Shown: in pieces, positions 25,726-34,600 of the stretch | Layout of the letters: the number at the start of each line of letters is the position of its first letter | Numbering within the stretch: position 1 is the stretch's first letter | NCBI RefSeq assembly: GCF_017315755.1 | Contig: NZ_JAFLRJ010000167.1 | Coordinates: 1-50,423 of the forward strand | Direction of reading: 5' to 3' | Source of the DNA: Streptomyces beijiangensis | GTDB lineage: Bacteria > Actinomycetota > Actinomycetes > Streptomycetales > Streptomycetaceae | Length of the DNA: 50,423 nt | Translations under genes and position numbers: made by a program | The notes under the pieces: generated by a model | Database searches by the model: none | The model's input: only the letters and a program-made list of their open reading frames with translations | Told to the model about the DNA's origin: nothing

Positions 25726-26390
25726 CCCCTTGGCCGCGACGGTCAGAGGGTGGAGTCGTGCGTCCAGATTTTCTCTACGAGGTTCAAGGCGGGCCCCGCC
25801 CGCCAGGGCTGGCCGCCGTCGCCGTCCGACCGCCGCCTCCTCAGGGAGTGGGCCGCTCGCCAGCCGGACGCTCTACGGGCAGCGGAAACGGCAACCGGCC
25901 AGACCGTCGGGCCAACCCCAACAAGGCTCCTGGCGGAGCAAGTTGTCGCCTACGACCGTCCTACGGCCGGATCGCAGGCAAGGGCCAGCCAGGGGGCCGA
26001 CCCTCAGCATCCGTCGCCTGGCTCACCGAGGGCGGTGGCTGGCATCGCTTCCAGCGAGGAACAAAGCTCCCGGCCCAACTCCCGCGCTACCAGACCGGCC
26101 GAGTCCCACCGCACGCTGAGCGAGGGCCTACCCGGCGGCCGACCGCCGAGCCACCGGAAGGCGCCCGGCCGGCGTGCCTGTTGGTCAAGCCCGTTCATCC
26201 TGTGAGGGCCGAGGGGTGAAATTCCCCTCGGCTACTCGGCGGCCGGAACACCATGGCCATGAGTGTGGCCCGCACGTGAAGGCCCGCCCCTGCCGTGCTG
26301 ACGAGGACGGGGAGCCTCGATCGGCCGCGCCCGGCAGGGACGGGAGTCGGGTGGCTCAGCGCGATGCGGTGCCTGGGCGAGCAGGACAGG
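25726..26390. other. About 660 bp with no supported gene inside the integrative element
   Basis: Several open frames cross this stretch but none has family content, codon bias or a ribosome-binding site. A hairpin with a 9-bp stem (26208-26216 with 26224-26232) is present. In related elements this space between the regulator and cargo holds transfer genes or a single-strand origin; I see no tra or spd coding sequence here. Confidence 0.4.
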
Positions 26391-26627
26391 TCACATCTGC
26401 CGCCAGGCCCGCCAGGGCCGGGTGATGATCTCCCGGTAGGTGTGGTGGGACGGGTTCTGGCCGCAGTGCCGCAGCACCCAGTCCTGAGGCTCGGCGAAGT
26501 CCTTGCTCATCGGTGAGGTCTCTCCGTCCACGGCACACTGCATCGCGTACAGGACCGTCTCCGCGTCCGGCTCGCGGTCGGGCTGGAGCGTCCAGGTCTC
26601 GTAGCGCAGGACCGAGCGCGGGGTCAC
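26391..26627 (-). CDS. DUF7848-type small protein
   Basis: 78 residues from GTG 26627, which overlaps the upstream gene's stop (GTGA). The sequence SVLRYETWTLQPDREPDAET, followed by LYAMQCAVDGETS and PQDWVLRHCGQNPSHHTYRE, then ITRPWRAW, matches a family widespread in Streptomyces and often found in mobile elements. Paired Cys/His residues suggest a small metal-binding protein, though one usual CxxC pair looks incomplete here. Function unknown. Confidence 0.65.
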   Translation of the reverse strand: MTPRSVLRYETWTLQPDREPDAETVLYAMQCAVDGETSPMSKDFAEPQDWVLRHCGQNPSHHTYREIITRPWRAWRQM

Positions 26628-26866
26628 CGTCCCCACCTGCGGTTGGCCGCGGCCACCTTCGCGCTCAACTCCTCCGTCGGAGTCGGCGTACGTACGTCCT
26701 CGGGCGGCACGTCCCACTCCCGGCCACCGCGCGGTGGCCGAAGCTGCACGTACGTCCCCACATGCCCCATCACCACGCCCACCTTGCCGCTCCGCCGGTC
26801 GACCACCAGAGCGCCGGCATCGGGCGAGACGGTGTGCCCGTCGGCATCAGGGGTGGGGGCCGTCAT
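26624..26866 (-). CDS. Hypothetical protein paired with DUF7848
   Basis: 80 residues from ATG 26866 (MTAPTPDADGHTVSPDAGAL). It looks like a small SH3-like beta-barrel: VVDRRSGKVGVVMGHVGTYV, QLRPPRGGREWDVPPEDV, then a helical tail ending AAANRRWGR. It is translationally coupled to the DUF7848 gene. Such pairs are conserved beside XRE regulators in streptomycetes; the role is not known to me. Confidence 0.6.
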   Translation of the reverse strand: MTAPTPDADGHTVSPDAGALVVDRRSGKVGVVMGHVGTYVQLRPPRGGREWDVPPEDVRTPTPTEELSAKVAAANRRWGR

Positions 26867-27062
26867 CGTGACCACCCCGGCGAGGCGGCGCGCGACCGGG
26901 CGTCCAGTCGTAGGGCGGGAACACATGGGGTGGCGCTCATTCGCACGGTGACGCTCCTCGGCGGCGTTGATGCGTGCCCCTGGGCCTGTTGGTGCCGCAG
27001 GGTCGGCACCGATCCTCATGCCGGTCACCGGGACGAAGGAACCTCCACCAAACCCCACTTCG

Positions 27063-27089
27063 GGACGTCCTGCACCGTGTAGAACGTCC
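27063..27089. promoter_or_regulatory. Candidate operator, 27-bp imperfect palindrome
   Basis: Two 13-base arms, GGACGTCCTGCAC and GTGTAGAACGTCC, around a single C, with 11 of 13 positions complementary. It lies about 33 bases upstream of the XRE gene start in the divergent region between XRE and the hypothetical pair. It may be the binding site of the XRE protein. Confidence 0.45.
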
Positions 27090-27121
27090 GTAGTGCCGTC
27101 CTGAGACGAAGGGGGAGACTC

Positions 27122-27868
27122 GTGCCGAACGAGAGATTACGAGCCGTCATGGCGGCGGGAGGCTGGACGTACGCCGCACTCGCTCAGCAGGTCGAGGTCG
27201 ACCCCAAGTCGGTCGAGCGCTGGGTGAACCTCGGGCGTATCCCACGTCGTGCTACCGCCCTCCAGGCGGCCAAGGCCCTGGGAGAAGACGTGCACGCACT
27301 CTGGCCGGCGCTCCGCCAGGCCCGCCCCGCCCGCGCCATCAGCCCCGAACTGGTCGCGCTCTACGAGCAGCGGGCCGATATCCCCGTCTCGGCGTTCACC
27401 GACCTGATGGCCCAGGCCCGGGAACGGATCGACATCCTTGTCTACGCGGCAGTCTTCCTCCACGAGGCGTACCCGCGGCTGAACGAACTCCTCACCGAAC
27501 GCGCCGCCGAAGGCTGCACCGTCCGCATCGCGATCGGGGACGCCGACAGCGATACCGTCCAAGCCCGGGGCCAGGAGGAGCGGTTCGGGCACGGCATCGA
27601 ATCCCGCTGCCGCCTCGCGCTCATGCACTACCGGCCGCTCGCCGGCACCCCCGGCATCGAAGTCCGCACCCACGCCACCACGCTCTACAACTCCCTCTAC
27701 CGCGCCGACGACCAGCAACTCGTCAACGCACACGTCTGGGGTGTCAACGCCTACGCCGCCCCCGTATGGCATCTTCGCCGACACGAGACAGGTGGCATGT
27801 TCGACACCTACGCCGAGAGTTTCGACGCCGTGTGGGCGACGGCGACGCCCGTACGAGAGGAAGGCTGA
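27122..27868 (+). CDS. XRE-family DNA-binding protein with a C-terminal PLD-like domain
   Basis: 248 residues from GTG 27122, with GGGGGAG upstream. The N-terminal helix-turn-helix is LRAVMAAGGWTYAALAQQVE and DPKSVERWVNLGRIPRRATA (residues about 5-45). The rest, from about residue 75, resembles a degenerate phospholipase-D-like fold: DLMAQARERIDILVYAAVFL, TVRIAIGDADSD, and HATTLYNSLYRADDQQLVNA. A full HxKxxxxD motif is not visible, so it is probably a sensor rather than a nuclease. It is coupled to the NUDIX gene 2 bases downstream. Confidence 0.75.
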   Translation: MPNERLRAVMAAGGWTYAALAQQVEVDPKSVERWVNLGRIPRRATALQAAKALGEDVHALWPALRQARPARAISPELVALYEQRADIPVSAFTDLMAQARERIDILVYAAVFLHEAYPRLNELLTERAAEGCTVRIAIGDADSDTVQARGQEERFGHGIESRCRLALMHYRPLAGTPGIEVRTHATTLYNSLYRADDQQLVNAHVWGVNAYAAPVWHLRRHETGGMFDTYAESFDAVWATATPVREEG

Positions 27869-27870
27869 CC

Positions 27871-28341
27871 GTGGCCCGCACCGAGTACTACGACGACCAC
27901 AACGCACCCAAGCCGAACAGCATGGTCGTCGCCGCTTCCGCCGTCGTCACCGACGACCACGGGCGCATCCTCCTCCAGCGCCGCCGCGACAACGACCTGT
28001 GGGCCCTGCCCGGAGGCGGCATGGACCTCACCGACTCCCTGCCAGGCACAGCCGTCCGCGAGGTCAAAGAGGAGACCGGCCTCGACGTCGAGATCACCGG
28101 CCTGGTCGGCACCTACACCGATCCGAAACACATCATCGCTTACACCGACGGCGAGGTCCGCCGACAGTTCAACGTCTGCTTCACCGCCCGCATTACCGGC
28201 GGCCGACTGGAGATCTCCGACGAGTCCACCGAACTCCGGTTCGTACCGTCGGAAGAGATCGAGCAGTTGCCGATGCACCACACCCAACGACTCAGGCTCC
28301 AGCACTTCCTGGAACAGCGCGAGAAGCCGTACCTGGGCTGA
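27871..28341 (+). CDS. NUDIX hydrolase
   Basis: 156 residues from GTG 27871. The NUDIX box runs GGGMDLTDSLPGTAVREVKE then ETGLDVE, matching GX5EX7REUXEEXGU except that the first Glu position reads Asp/Leu. The strand VVAASAVVTDDHGRILLQRR precedes it. It should cleave a nucleoside-diphosphate-linked substrate; a regulatory or house-cleaning role with the XRE partner is plausible. The gene ends 5 bases before the right att-like repeat. Confidence 0.9.
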   Translation: MARTEYYDDHNAPKPNSMVVAASAVVTDDHGRILLQRRRDNDLWALPGGGMDLTDSLPGTAVREVKEETGLDVEITGLVGTYTDPKHIIAYTDGEVRRQFNVCFTARITGGRLEISDESTELRFVPSEEIEQLPMHHTQRLRLQHFLEQREKPYLG

Positions 28342-28346
28342 ACCGC

Positions 28347-28369
28347 CTGACGGCAGTAGCGACGGCAAC
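28347..28369 (+). repeat. Right att-like repeat of the integrative element
   Basis: CTGACGGCAGTAG followed by CGACGGCAAC, a near-copy of 21801-21824 in the same orientation. Beyond it come short repeats (GGACAACCACGGACACCCACG) and then the truncated RHS-type toxin tail. It may be attR or an integrase arm site. Confidence 0.45.
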
Positions 28370-28454
28370 AACCCCGGACAACCACGGACACCCACGCACG
28401 TCACTGGACCAGCAAACCGCACTTGACCTGCGAAAAGGCAGGCCGAAGGCTTCG

Positions 28455-28771
28455 CGTAGCACACGTACTATGTGATGGTCGGCACCACACCCGTTCTGGT
28501 GCATAATTCGGACGCTGGCGACTCTGATCCGTTTGCTGAACTCAGGAAAACTTGGGATCCCGGAAATGCAAATGATGATGGCTATAATGCCCCGACTGAT
28601 AGGGAGGAGCAGGACAAGGAATTTAGGCGAGCCATAAAAACTATTCAACGAGACGTGGGTAGGGCTCTTACCAAAGCGGAAGAACGGAAATTGCATGACG
28701 AAATCACAAAAAGAGGATGCGATTACAATCGCATCGTCGAAGAGGGTCGATCTTTGTTCAAGGGCTGTTAA
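28455..28771 (+). pseudogene. RHS/Hint-type polymorphic toxin C-terminal tail, truncated
   Basis: The frame opens after a TAG at 28452-28454 and reads HTYYVMVGTTPVLVHNSDAG, the conserved junction that links RHS or Hint pretoxin domains to their toxin tips. A tip of about 85 residues follows: DREEQDKEFRRAIKTIQRDV, then GRALTKAEERKLHDEITKRG and CDYNRIVEEGRSLFKGC. The RHS/Hint body upstream is missing, replaced by the right end of the integrative element. The tip family is not recognised with confidence. Base composition is markedly more A/T rich than the core genes. Confidence 0.7.
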
Positions 28772-28773
28772 GC

Positions 28774-29238
28774 ATGGAGCTTGAAGAGGCGCTGGGCATG
28801 TTTGACGGTGCGATTGTCAATGCAGTCGGCCGGGCGGCGGATCTGGGGATTTTCGAGTTCACCTCCGAGACGGGAAATGTGGCTCTATTCCTTCATATTC
28901 AATGCCCATTCAGGGTGCTCCATGATGGCGACATGATGATCGGCTCCGACGATATGAATTTCCCCCAAAAGCGGCTGGATGGAAAAGATTCCGACGAGCC
29001 TCGCGGATCGATATTCGACGAAAGGTCGAAGATTCTAAACCGAATTCTTGCGCGCCTTCGCTCAAAGGTTGATAGTTTCACAATGATGGACCAGGGGCTT
29101 TTGGTGCTCAGGTTTGGCCCGTCCATTATCTTGCAAGTCTTCCCGGATTGCTCTGGACGCGTAGAAATGTGGCGGTTCTTCGCTGCAGGTGGCGAACACT
29201 ACGGATTCCCACGGAACCTCTTCAGTGCTGACGCATGA
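28774..29238 (+). CDS. Candidate immunity protein for the RHS/Hint toxin tail
   Basis: 154 residues from ATG 28774, 2 bases after the toxin stop. The protein is soluble and of mixed alpha/beta type: LEEALGMFDGAIVNAVGRAA, LFLHIQCPFRVLHDGDMMIG, RIEMW-like strand GRVEMWRFFAAGGEHYGFP. I do not know the family. The position and A/T-rich composition match the toxin fragment, so the pair moved together. Confidence 0.6.
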   Translation: MELEEALGMFDGAIVNAVGRAADLGIFEFTSETGNVALFLHIQCPFRVLHDGDMMIGSDDMNFPQKRLDGKDSDEPRGSIFDERSKILNRILARLRSKVDSFTMMDQGLLVLRFGPSIILQVFPDCSGRVEMWRFFAAGGEHYGFPRNLFSADA

Positions 29239-29687
29239 CTTCTCTAGTCCGCACCCAATCGCAGGCGTGTTCAACTGACACCGAGTATGAACGGAGGGCT
29301 GTTTGCCCGCGACTGCCTGGCCAGCGGCAGGGGGCATCGTGCCGGCCTTGGGGGTGTCATCGTGTGGCCCGGCACCGACTGCATGACCGGCCCGGACGGC
29401 GAAAAACGCGTATCCCCGCACTCCTGTCGATAACGCACACGGACGCCATCGCATTGTTGGACGTTAGGGTCTGCTGCAGGGTTGGGTGAAGATGTCACCC
29501 GATCGTGTGGCAGATCCTGCGGAGCCCCACTTCGATCCATTGCCGCTGCTCGGCGAGACGCACGAGCGATGCTCAAGACCTTTGGATCGGGCTCGGGTTG
29601 GCACGCGAAGGGCGTACCTTCCCGAATGATCCTGTGATGGTCATCGAGTAGGCCGACGTTCGCTGCGTCGGTCGGGAAGGCACGCCC
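29239..29687. other. About 450 bp of unassigned sequence
   Basis: No open frame with recognisable content or ribosome-binding site on either strand. The stretch lies between the third toxin/immunity pair and an IS256 fragment and is probably degraded mobile DNA. Confidence 0.4.
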
Positions 29688-29912
29688 GTGCTCACGGTAG
29701 TCACCGAAGACGGAACGACGCCACACGGCTCCCTGATTGACGAGATCGTCCGGGAGGGCGCGAGGCGGATGCTGGCCGCCGCCCTGGAAACAGAAGTCAA
29801 CGCCTACATAGCCGAGTTGACCGATCAGTGAGACGAATCCGGGCGCCGTCTGGTCGTGCGCAACGGCTTCCATCAGCCGCGGAAGGTGACGACCGGGCTT
29901 GCTGGTGCCCTA
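29688..29912 (+). pseudogene. IS256-family transposase N-terminal fragment
   Basis: Reads VLTVVTEDGTTPHGSLIDEI, then REGARRMLAAALETEVNAYI, AELTDQ, an in-frame TGA, and DESGRRLVVRNGFHQPRKVT. This is the N-terminus of a mutator-type transposase of a different subgroup from the intact copy at 18804. It breaks off after about 75 codons. Confidence 0.8.
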
Positions 29913-29948
29913 ATTGTGCCATCTCATGACATTGGTTCCTCACTGTCA

Positions 29949-30106
29949 GGCTTGCCGGGCGTAGGACGTGAGGCGATAGGTGAGCGCGGTGACGAGGTCG
30001 CGCAGTTCATCGGGGTGCTCGATGACGAACGGCCGGTCGAGTGAGGCGAGTACCGGAGGCGACCAGTCGAGCCGCTCGGCCCGCAGCCAGCGCTCGGTTG
30101 CCCGGT
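29949..30106 (-). pseudogene. C-terminal fragment resembling a WYL-domain regulator
   Basis: On the minus strand the frame reads ERWLRAERLDWSPPVLASLD then RPFVIEHPDELRDLVTALTY and RLTSYARQA before the stop. The pattern EHPDELRDLV near the C-terminus recalls YafY/WYL regulators. Only about 50 codons are convincing and the rest of the gene is absent. Copy B of the repeat holds the same part with its last codons replaced. Confidence 0.45.
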
Positions 30107-30469
30107 CCTCGTCTGACGCGGGCGTCTGGATCAACGACCCCGCCAAACGCAGAGAACCCGAACCACAAGGTTCATAGCACCACGCACGTCTCATTTGACT
30201 TGACATCTGCCGTCCAGATGAAGCGCCACCGCACCGACCGCAAGACCGGCAAGGTCACCATGGCCACCGTCTATGCGGTCCCACCCGGCATGAGCTGCCC
30301 GGTGTGGAGGGTACGTACAGCGAGGTGACGATCGCGATGGAGGAGCGGATAGTTGGGTATCGACACTCTCATTTCCCATACCTCTCCCAGATGGCCCTGT
30401 GAATCCGGCTCCGCCGCTGTTCAGCGGCCTTCCCATCCTGGAGTACCAGTGATTGTCGTCTGGATCAAC
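29973..30469 (+). repeat. 497-bp direct duplication, copy A
   Basis: This segment is repeated without any gap at 43820-44316 (constant offset 13847). I estimate about 95% identity by eye, with differences scattered as substitutions. It contains the 3' end of a reverse-strand WYL-like gene, a transposase scrap (RTDRKTGKVTMATVYAVPPG) and the promoter plus first seven codons (VIVVWIN) of the P-loop/NUDIX gene, after which copy A breaks off. Confidence 0.9.
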
Positions 30470-30639
30470 TGTTGTATCGACGCAAGGCCCGGTCAGCGTC
30501 CCTAACTGCTTCCATCCCCCCCCCGAAACCCAGCCCTACTTAGCTTCAACTAGCCGTAGTTTGCCTTGATTGGGAAGATCTTTCTCCCATCCGTCTCCCA
30601 TGGGAAACCGGGGCGGTTCAGAGAGGTGGTTGGAGAATT

Positions 30640-30776
30640 CCGAGGCGCGCATGGCGATGTTCTCCTGGCTGGCCTGGTACAACAACCGGCGCCGGCATTC
30701 CGCGCTCGGCCACATCAGCCCAGTCGAATTCGAACGGCGCTCGATCAACTCAGGTAGCCTGAACTTGGTTGTATAG
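30640..30776 (+). pseudogene. IS3-family transposase C-terminal fragment
   Basis: Reads EARMAMFSWLAWYNNRRRHS followed by ALGHISPVEFERRS, the canonical end of IS3-type OrfB (integrase core, YNxxRxHSALGxxSP). The remaining transposase is missing. Confidence 0.85.
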
Positions 30777-30809
30777 TTCGCAGGTGTCCACGTAGTGGGG
30801 CACAGCCCA

Positions 30810-31034
30810 CAACGCGCCGTGCCCGCGGCGGTGCTCAGGCGCTAACGCGAGATCGACCAGAGTCCGTACTGGCCCCTCAGTGCACAGCAGAGCGTCGCAC
30901 AACTCGAACAGCTCGTCGCCCCGCCTGGCCAGGCACCCATAGAACTCCGACCGGAAGTGTGACGCTTTCGCGAATGCCTCCTGGCGGACATCCTCGTGCG
31001 ACAGACTTGTCTCCACGGCCTTCGTCACGGTCAT
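30810..31034 (-). pseudogene. IS701-family transposase N-terminal fragment
   Basis: From ATG 31034 the minus strand reads FYGCLARRGDELFELCDALL, CTEGPVRTLVDLALAPEHRR, GHGALW, the N-terminus of actinobacterial IS701-type transposases. The similarity ends about 75 codons in, where the IS3 fragment begins on the other strand. Confidence 0.75.
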
Positions 31035-31149
31035 GTGCGCTCCTTGGTCGGAGCACAGGATCAGGCGAAGGCCGCCCGCATGTCCGCTGAACTGCGAAAA
31101 CACACCAAGTTCGAGGTGCCGGTCGACGCAGGTCGTTAAACGTCAAGCT

Positions 31150-31191
31150 TAGCGTGTTTCCCAGACGGGTATTTGCCTGGGAAACACGCTA
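31150..31191 (-). terminator. Terminator downstream of the RHS-immunity operon
   Basis: Perfect 15-bp stem (31150-31164 with 31177-31191) and a 12-base loop. It is about 116 bases beyond the stop of the last minus-strand gene of the RHS operon. Confidence 0.65.
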
Positions 31192-31306
31192 GAGGTCAAC
31201 CCGAGAGAGCCCCCCGCGCCATCACCCTCGTACTGAGAGGAGTTGGGGATTATCCCAACCTATTCTGCGATGAACTTGGTCCAACTTCGCCGTCACAATA
31301 CGAGCA

Positions 31307-31663
31307 CTAATGAACATAGAGGTCCCGCCCACCAGAATTTGGTAGGAGATCCTCAAAATCACAAGCTGCTACGGCGCGACGTTCCGTCCCCCAAATGGAT
31401 TGAAGGAGCCTATTGACGAATGCAACGAAGTCTTGATTCTCGACTTCAGGGAGCGGCTCACACTCGAGAACCGAGGGCCACTGTATGAAGTCAGACGGAT
31501 CGTTTCCGTCTGTTTCATAGTCGTTGTGTGCCACATAGATTCGAGCAGCAGAGCAGATGACTTGACTGGAGGAAAACAGGTCACCTTGGAGCGCTTCGCA
31601 AAGGAAATCGCGCAACCACTCCAAGTTGCGAGTGTCTACATAAACACTGCAGTCCATTTCCAT
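31307..31663 (-). CDS. Candidate immunity protein for the RHS nucleotidyltransferase toxin
   Basis: 118 residues from ATG 31663, 13 bases after the RHS stop codon. The sequence starts MEMDCSVYVDTRNLEWLRDF and contains DPSDFIQWPSVLECEPLPEV and RAVAACDFEDLLPNSGG. It is acidic, which suits binding a basic toxin tip. Proteins with a similar pattern (F-I/L-x-W-P-S/T near the centre, AACDFED near the end) follow other streptomycete toxins, but I cannot name the family. Its position at the end of the operon is the classical one for an immunity gene. Confidence 0.7.
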   Translation of the reverse strand: MEMDCSVYVDTRNLEWLRDFLCEALQGDLFSSSQVICSAARIYVAHNDYETDGNDPSDFIQWPSVLECEPLPEVENQDFVAFVNRLLQSIWGTERRAVAACDFEDLLPNSGGRDLYVH

Positions 31664-31676
31664 CTCGCTAAACTCG

Positions 31677-34600
31677 CTACTTGACTTCGAGGAACGGTCC
31701 GTTGTCAAAGGGTCCTCCCCTTCTGATGATCGAGACATCCACGTGACTCACGGTATCACCGAGGATTCCTTGGATCTCGTCACGGATCCCACTGAGCTTG
31801 GGTCGCGCATCACCCGCAGTAATCTTCCCTGTTTCGACCGCATGATCTCGCGTGCGTGCTTTGGAGGATCCGGGATTCGGGTTTTTCCAACTCTTTTGCA
31901 CCATTGCATCGAATGCCTCAGGTGAGACACGGACCGCTATGTCTATATCGGAACCGCCAGTCACATTGCCTGTGACCCGACTTCCTTGGACGGCAACGTC
32001 CGCCTCAATATCCAATTTTTTGGCGAAAACCCCCTTCATTGCATTGAATTGCACTCTCGAGATTCCCTCGGGAAGTCCAATCAGAATATTCCACCGGGCC
32101 CCGGGGCGCACCGCAAAGAATCCGACAGCCCCGCCCAGCGTCCCCGTTGGAATTGAGAAATCGAGTTCCGATTGACGTATCTTGCAAAGATGATCCCCGT
32201 CTTCGCACCCAAGGTCAGGTATCCCGAAGGCTTCTCTCATGCCAGGAGCTGAGAGGTTGGGATGAATTGCGTCAGGCGTGTCGCTAGCCTGTGCGACTGC
32301 GGCCGTACAGGCTTCCAGTGCATGATATCCGTAGCTTGAACAGTCTCCTCCGGCGCTTCCTGTGCTGTCCGTAGAGGCCGTGCCGTCGCCGCCAACGCCC
32401 AGATCGCCACCGTCACCCCGGCCTTTACTGCCGGTCTTGGGGCAGGGGATTCCGTCAGTCGAGTTGCGGCCGCAGGCGAGCCCCCTACCTGTGGGGTCGG
32501 AGAAGGTGTTGGGATTGTTGGCCCCGTAGCTGTAGCCGTTGAGTGTTTGATGTTTGTCGAGTTCTAGGAGCGGGTCGATGCTGATGAACTGGCCAATGGT
32601 GGGGTCATATTCGCGAGCACCTACGTGGGTGAGGCCTGTGGAGGTGTCCGCTGGCTTACCGAGGAATGCCTTGTCATCGGGCCAGGAGCTTGCTGGGGTT
32701 CCGCGTGAGGAACCGAACGGGGTGGTGTAGCGCTTAGTGATCGCTTGGGTCGCACTGTCCAGCGAGAGGCTGGAGGTTCCGTGTGCATCGGAGGCAAGGA
32801 ACGACAGCTTGGCCGTGCCGGTCTCATTCGTGCGGACGGCGATCGTGGAGCCGGCTGCGCTGTAGTAGCGGCTGGCCCATTTCTTGCCTGCTTTGAGGTG
32901 AACCTCTGTGGTGCCGAGATAGAGGACCGTCTCGCCGTTGGCGTTACGTCGGATGAGTTGGCTGCCATCTGCGTCGTAGAGGTAGTCCGTGCTTGTGGTG
33001 CCCTCGGTGAGCTTGCTCAGCTTGCCCTCGGGGTTCCAGAGCAGGGTCTGGCTGGTGGTGCTGCCGGCCGTCTCCGAACGCGTCTTGGTGCTGCCATCTG
33101 CGTAGTAGGTGTACTGCGGAGTGACGTCGGTGCAGTCGGCGGCCTTTGTAGTCGCCGTCAGGGCGTGCTTGCGGGCGGGGTCGTAGCAGTACGTGGTGGT
33201 TGCCGGTGTGCCGGTCTTCTGGGTTTCCGTCGCGCGTTGCCCTGACGCGGTATACGTATAGCTGGTCCAGTACGTGGCGGGGCCGTCGATGTTGGCTGTG
33301 GTACGGCCTGTATCGGCGCAGTCGGCGGTTTTTGGTGTCCAGGCTTCGGTCAGGCGACGCTGGGCGTCGTAGGTGAAGCATTGGTAGTCGGGCTTGCTCG
33401 TGCCGCCAAGGGTGGCCGGGTCCTCGATGGAGGTGACGTTGCCGGCCGGGTCATAGGTGTAGGCGAGGTCCTGAGCCTTCCAGGGGTGGGTCTCGTCCGT
33501 GACGTTGGAGTCGAGGAGGCGGCCGGTGCCCTGTTCGAAGGTGTTGTTGACGAACGCCTTCTTCGCGCTCGTGTCCGAGGAGGTGGCCAGCGTGAGCTGC
33601 TGCGGCTCGCCGATCGTGGAGTACGCGACGTTCTGCAGGTAGTCGGTGGTGCCGGAGAGGCTGACCGGGAGGCCTGCACCGTTGTATTTCGGCTGAACGA
33701 TCTCGGAGGGCAGGCCGCCCGCGGCCGGCTCTGTGGTGGTGTTGACCGTGCCGTCGAGACGGTAAGAGGTACTGAAGGTGGTGGTCGAGGTGACGGCCCC
33801 GGAGGTGACCAGCGGGTCATCGCTGGGCAGGATCAGGTCCGTGCTGGTGGCGCGGCCCAGGGAATCGTAGGCGGAGACCTTCTTGGTGTAGGCCTTGCCA
33901 GTGGTGCCGCCCTCGTAGCGGATGGACGCGTCCGGGAGTCCCTTGAGAAGGCCGTCGTACGTCCAGGCAGCGAGCTGGTTCGCCGGCGTCGTGTCGGTCT
34001 TGAACCCGGCGGTTTTGCGGCCGAGTTCGTCGTACTTGTAGACCAGGGTGGCCTTGTTGGCGTCCTGGGTGGTGGCTGTCTGGTCCAGGGCGGTGTACGT
34101 GGTGCTGGTCGTGCCCTTGTCCGGGTCGGTCGCCGTGACCTGGCGGCCGAACAGGTCATAGGTGTACGACCACTTGGCGTCGTCGGGGCCGGTGACCAGC
34201 AGGGGCTTGCCGTCCCGGGTGTAACTCTGCTTGACGCTGGTGTACGCGCTGCCGGTGGCCGATCCGTAACTGGTGTCCGCAGGAGTGGTGCCGCCGTAGG
34301 TGCGGGTCTCCGTGGTGCGGCCCATTGCGTCGGTGATGGTGCGGGATGCGGTGCCGCCCGCTGGCGCGGTGGCAGCTACGGAGTCGCCAGTGTAGGACGT
34401 GGTCGTCGACCACTTCTTCACGCCGAAGACCAGCAGATCTGAGGTGGTCGGCCGGCCAGCGGCGTCGAAGGAGAGGTTGGTCTGCTTCGGGGCTCCGCCG
34501 TACTCGGCGCGGGTGTAGGTCCCGTTGGGCGTCGACTTGTCGTCGTAGATGTCGGCGTACGACTCATAGGCCAGACCGCGCGTGTCGTAGCGCGTGTCGG

